From: Deltaproteobacteria bacterium
Lineage (GTDB): Bacteria; Desulfobacterota; DSM-4660; Desulfatiglandales; HGW-15
Direction: 5' to 3'
Assembly: GCA_016926135.1 (NCBI GenBank)
Contig: JAFGPH010000109.1
Coordinates: forward strand, 1-5,373
DNA length: 5,373 nucleotides
Position numbers and translations under genes: made by a program. Under the pieces are notes generated by a model, which was not told the origin of the DNA, searched no databases, and was given only the letters and a program-made list of their open reading frames with translations. Below, piece after piece: positions 5,197-5,373 of this stretch. Within the stretch, counting starts at the first letter, position 1; the number at the start of each line of letters is the position of its first letter.

Positions 5197-5373
5197 TCAC
5201 TGGACCACAGGGCCGCTCTTAGAAGAGCCCACCCGCTGGATCCTTTTTACCATGTCCTTGAAACGAATACGATTGTCGGGATTCTGGTTTACAACATTTA
5301 CCCCTGAAAAGCTACCCCTTTTTACGATGTACTCCGTGCCGTCCTCCCTGATTGTCCCGTTGATCTTGAAGAC
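5197..5373 (-). CDS. C-terminal end of a protein, possibly a YdbH/AsmA-like envelope protein (partial)
   Basis: The open frame enters from the right edge with no stop and ends at TGA 5199-5197, giving 58 residues. They begin VFKINGTIREDGTEYIVKRG, an alternating polar/hydrophobic pattern that looks like beta-strands, continue with SFSGVNVVNQNPDNRIRFKDMVKRIQRV, and end in a polar tail SSKSGPVVQ. No catalytic motif is visible. The assignment rests on the tight spacing to a YdbL-type lipoprotein gene, which commonly follows ydbH-like genes, and on the strand-rich look expected of the end of an AsmA-like bridge protein. The reading frame is secure; the family name is tentative. A GCTCT/AGAGC hairpin lies inside the last codons (5215-5228) but has no U tract. 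Confidence 0.6.
   Translation of the reverse strand, partial: VFKINGTIREDGTEYIVKRGSFSGVNVVNQNPDNRIRFKDMVKRIQRVGSSKSGPVVQ

Noticed and set aside
5211..5230. Hairpin GCTCT/AGAGC near the end of the right-edge gene
   Set aside because: It lies within coding sequence with no U tract after it, and the next gene begins 17 nt after the stop; not a terminator.

Overview
The window reads as a stretch of chromosome from an anaerobic, moderately GC-rich bacterium, most likely a member of the former Deltaproteobacteria (Desulfobacterota). This is inferred from the gene families and their style: a GAF-ANTAR regulator, a stand-alone FMN-type glutamate synthase, a receiver-fused PEP-synthase-like protein and a DUF1318 lipoprotein. 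No marker gene fixes the taxonomy. All five genes lie on the minus strand. The long plus-strand reading frames are antisense shadows.

Layout in transcription order, from high to low coordinates. (1) At 5373-5197 is the last 58 codons of a protein, probably the C-terminus of a large AsmA/YdbH-like envelope protein. (2) At 5179-4628, 17 nt downstream and behind a strong Shine-Dalgarno, is a DUF1318 (YdbL-type) lipoprotein. Together these look like an envelope YdbH/YnbE/YdbL-type module. (3) At 4617-4562 is a run of eight 7-nt repeat units. (4) At 4525-3815 is a GAF-ANTAR regulator, which is an RNA-binding antitermination factor. (5) At 3814-3541 is a 274-nt intergenic region. Its distal part holds a promoter with an inverted repeat filling its spacer, two short hairpins with six-base A..G.. 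loops, and an intrinsic terminator overlapping the second hairpin. (6) At 3540-1957 is an FMN-binding glutamate-synthase-family protein. (7) From 1927 to beyond the left edge is a PEP/pyruvate-binding (PEP-synthase-like) protein with receiver-like domains at its N-terminus.

The most interesting result is the intergenic switch. The leader of the glutamate synthase gene contains what looks like a complete ANTAR target: hairpin P1, loop AAGGAG; a 9-nt linker; hairpin P2, loop AAAGGC. The P2 loop forms the first arm of a terminator that ends 8 nt before the ribosome binding site. The gene just upstream encodes an ANTAR protein. The simplest model is that the GAF domain senses a signal, the ANTAR domain grips P1/P2, the terminator cannot form, and the glutamate synthase / PEP-synthase-like operon is expressed. 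This would be a nitrogen/carbon-linked riboregulatory unit with sensor, RNA target and output side by side. It is read directly from the sequence but has not been folded computationally or tested.
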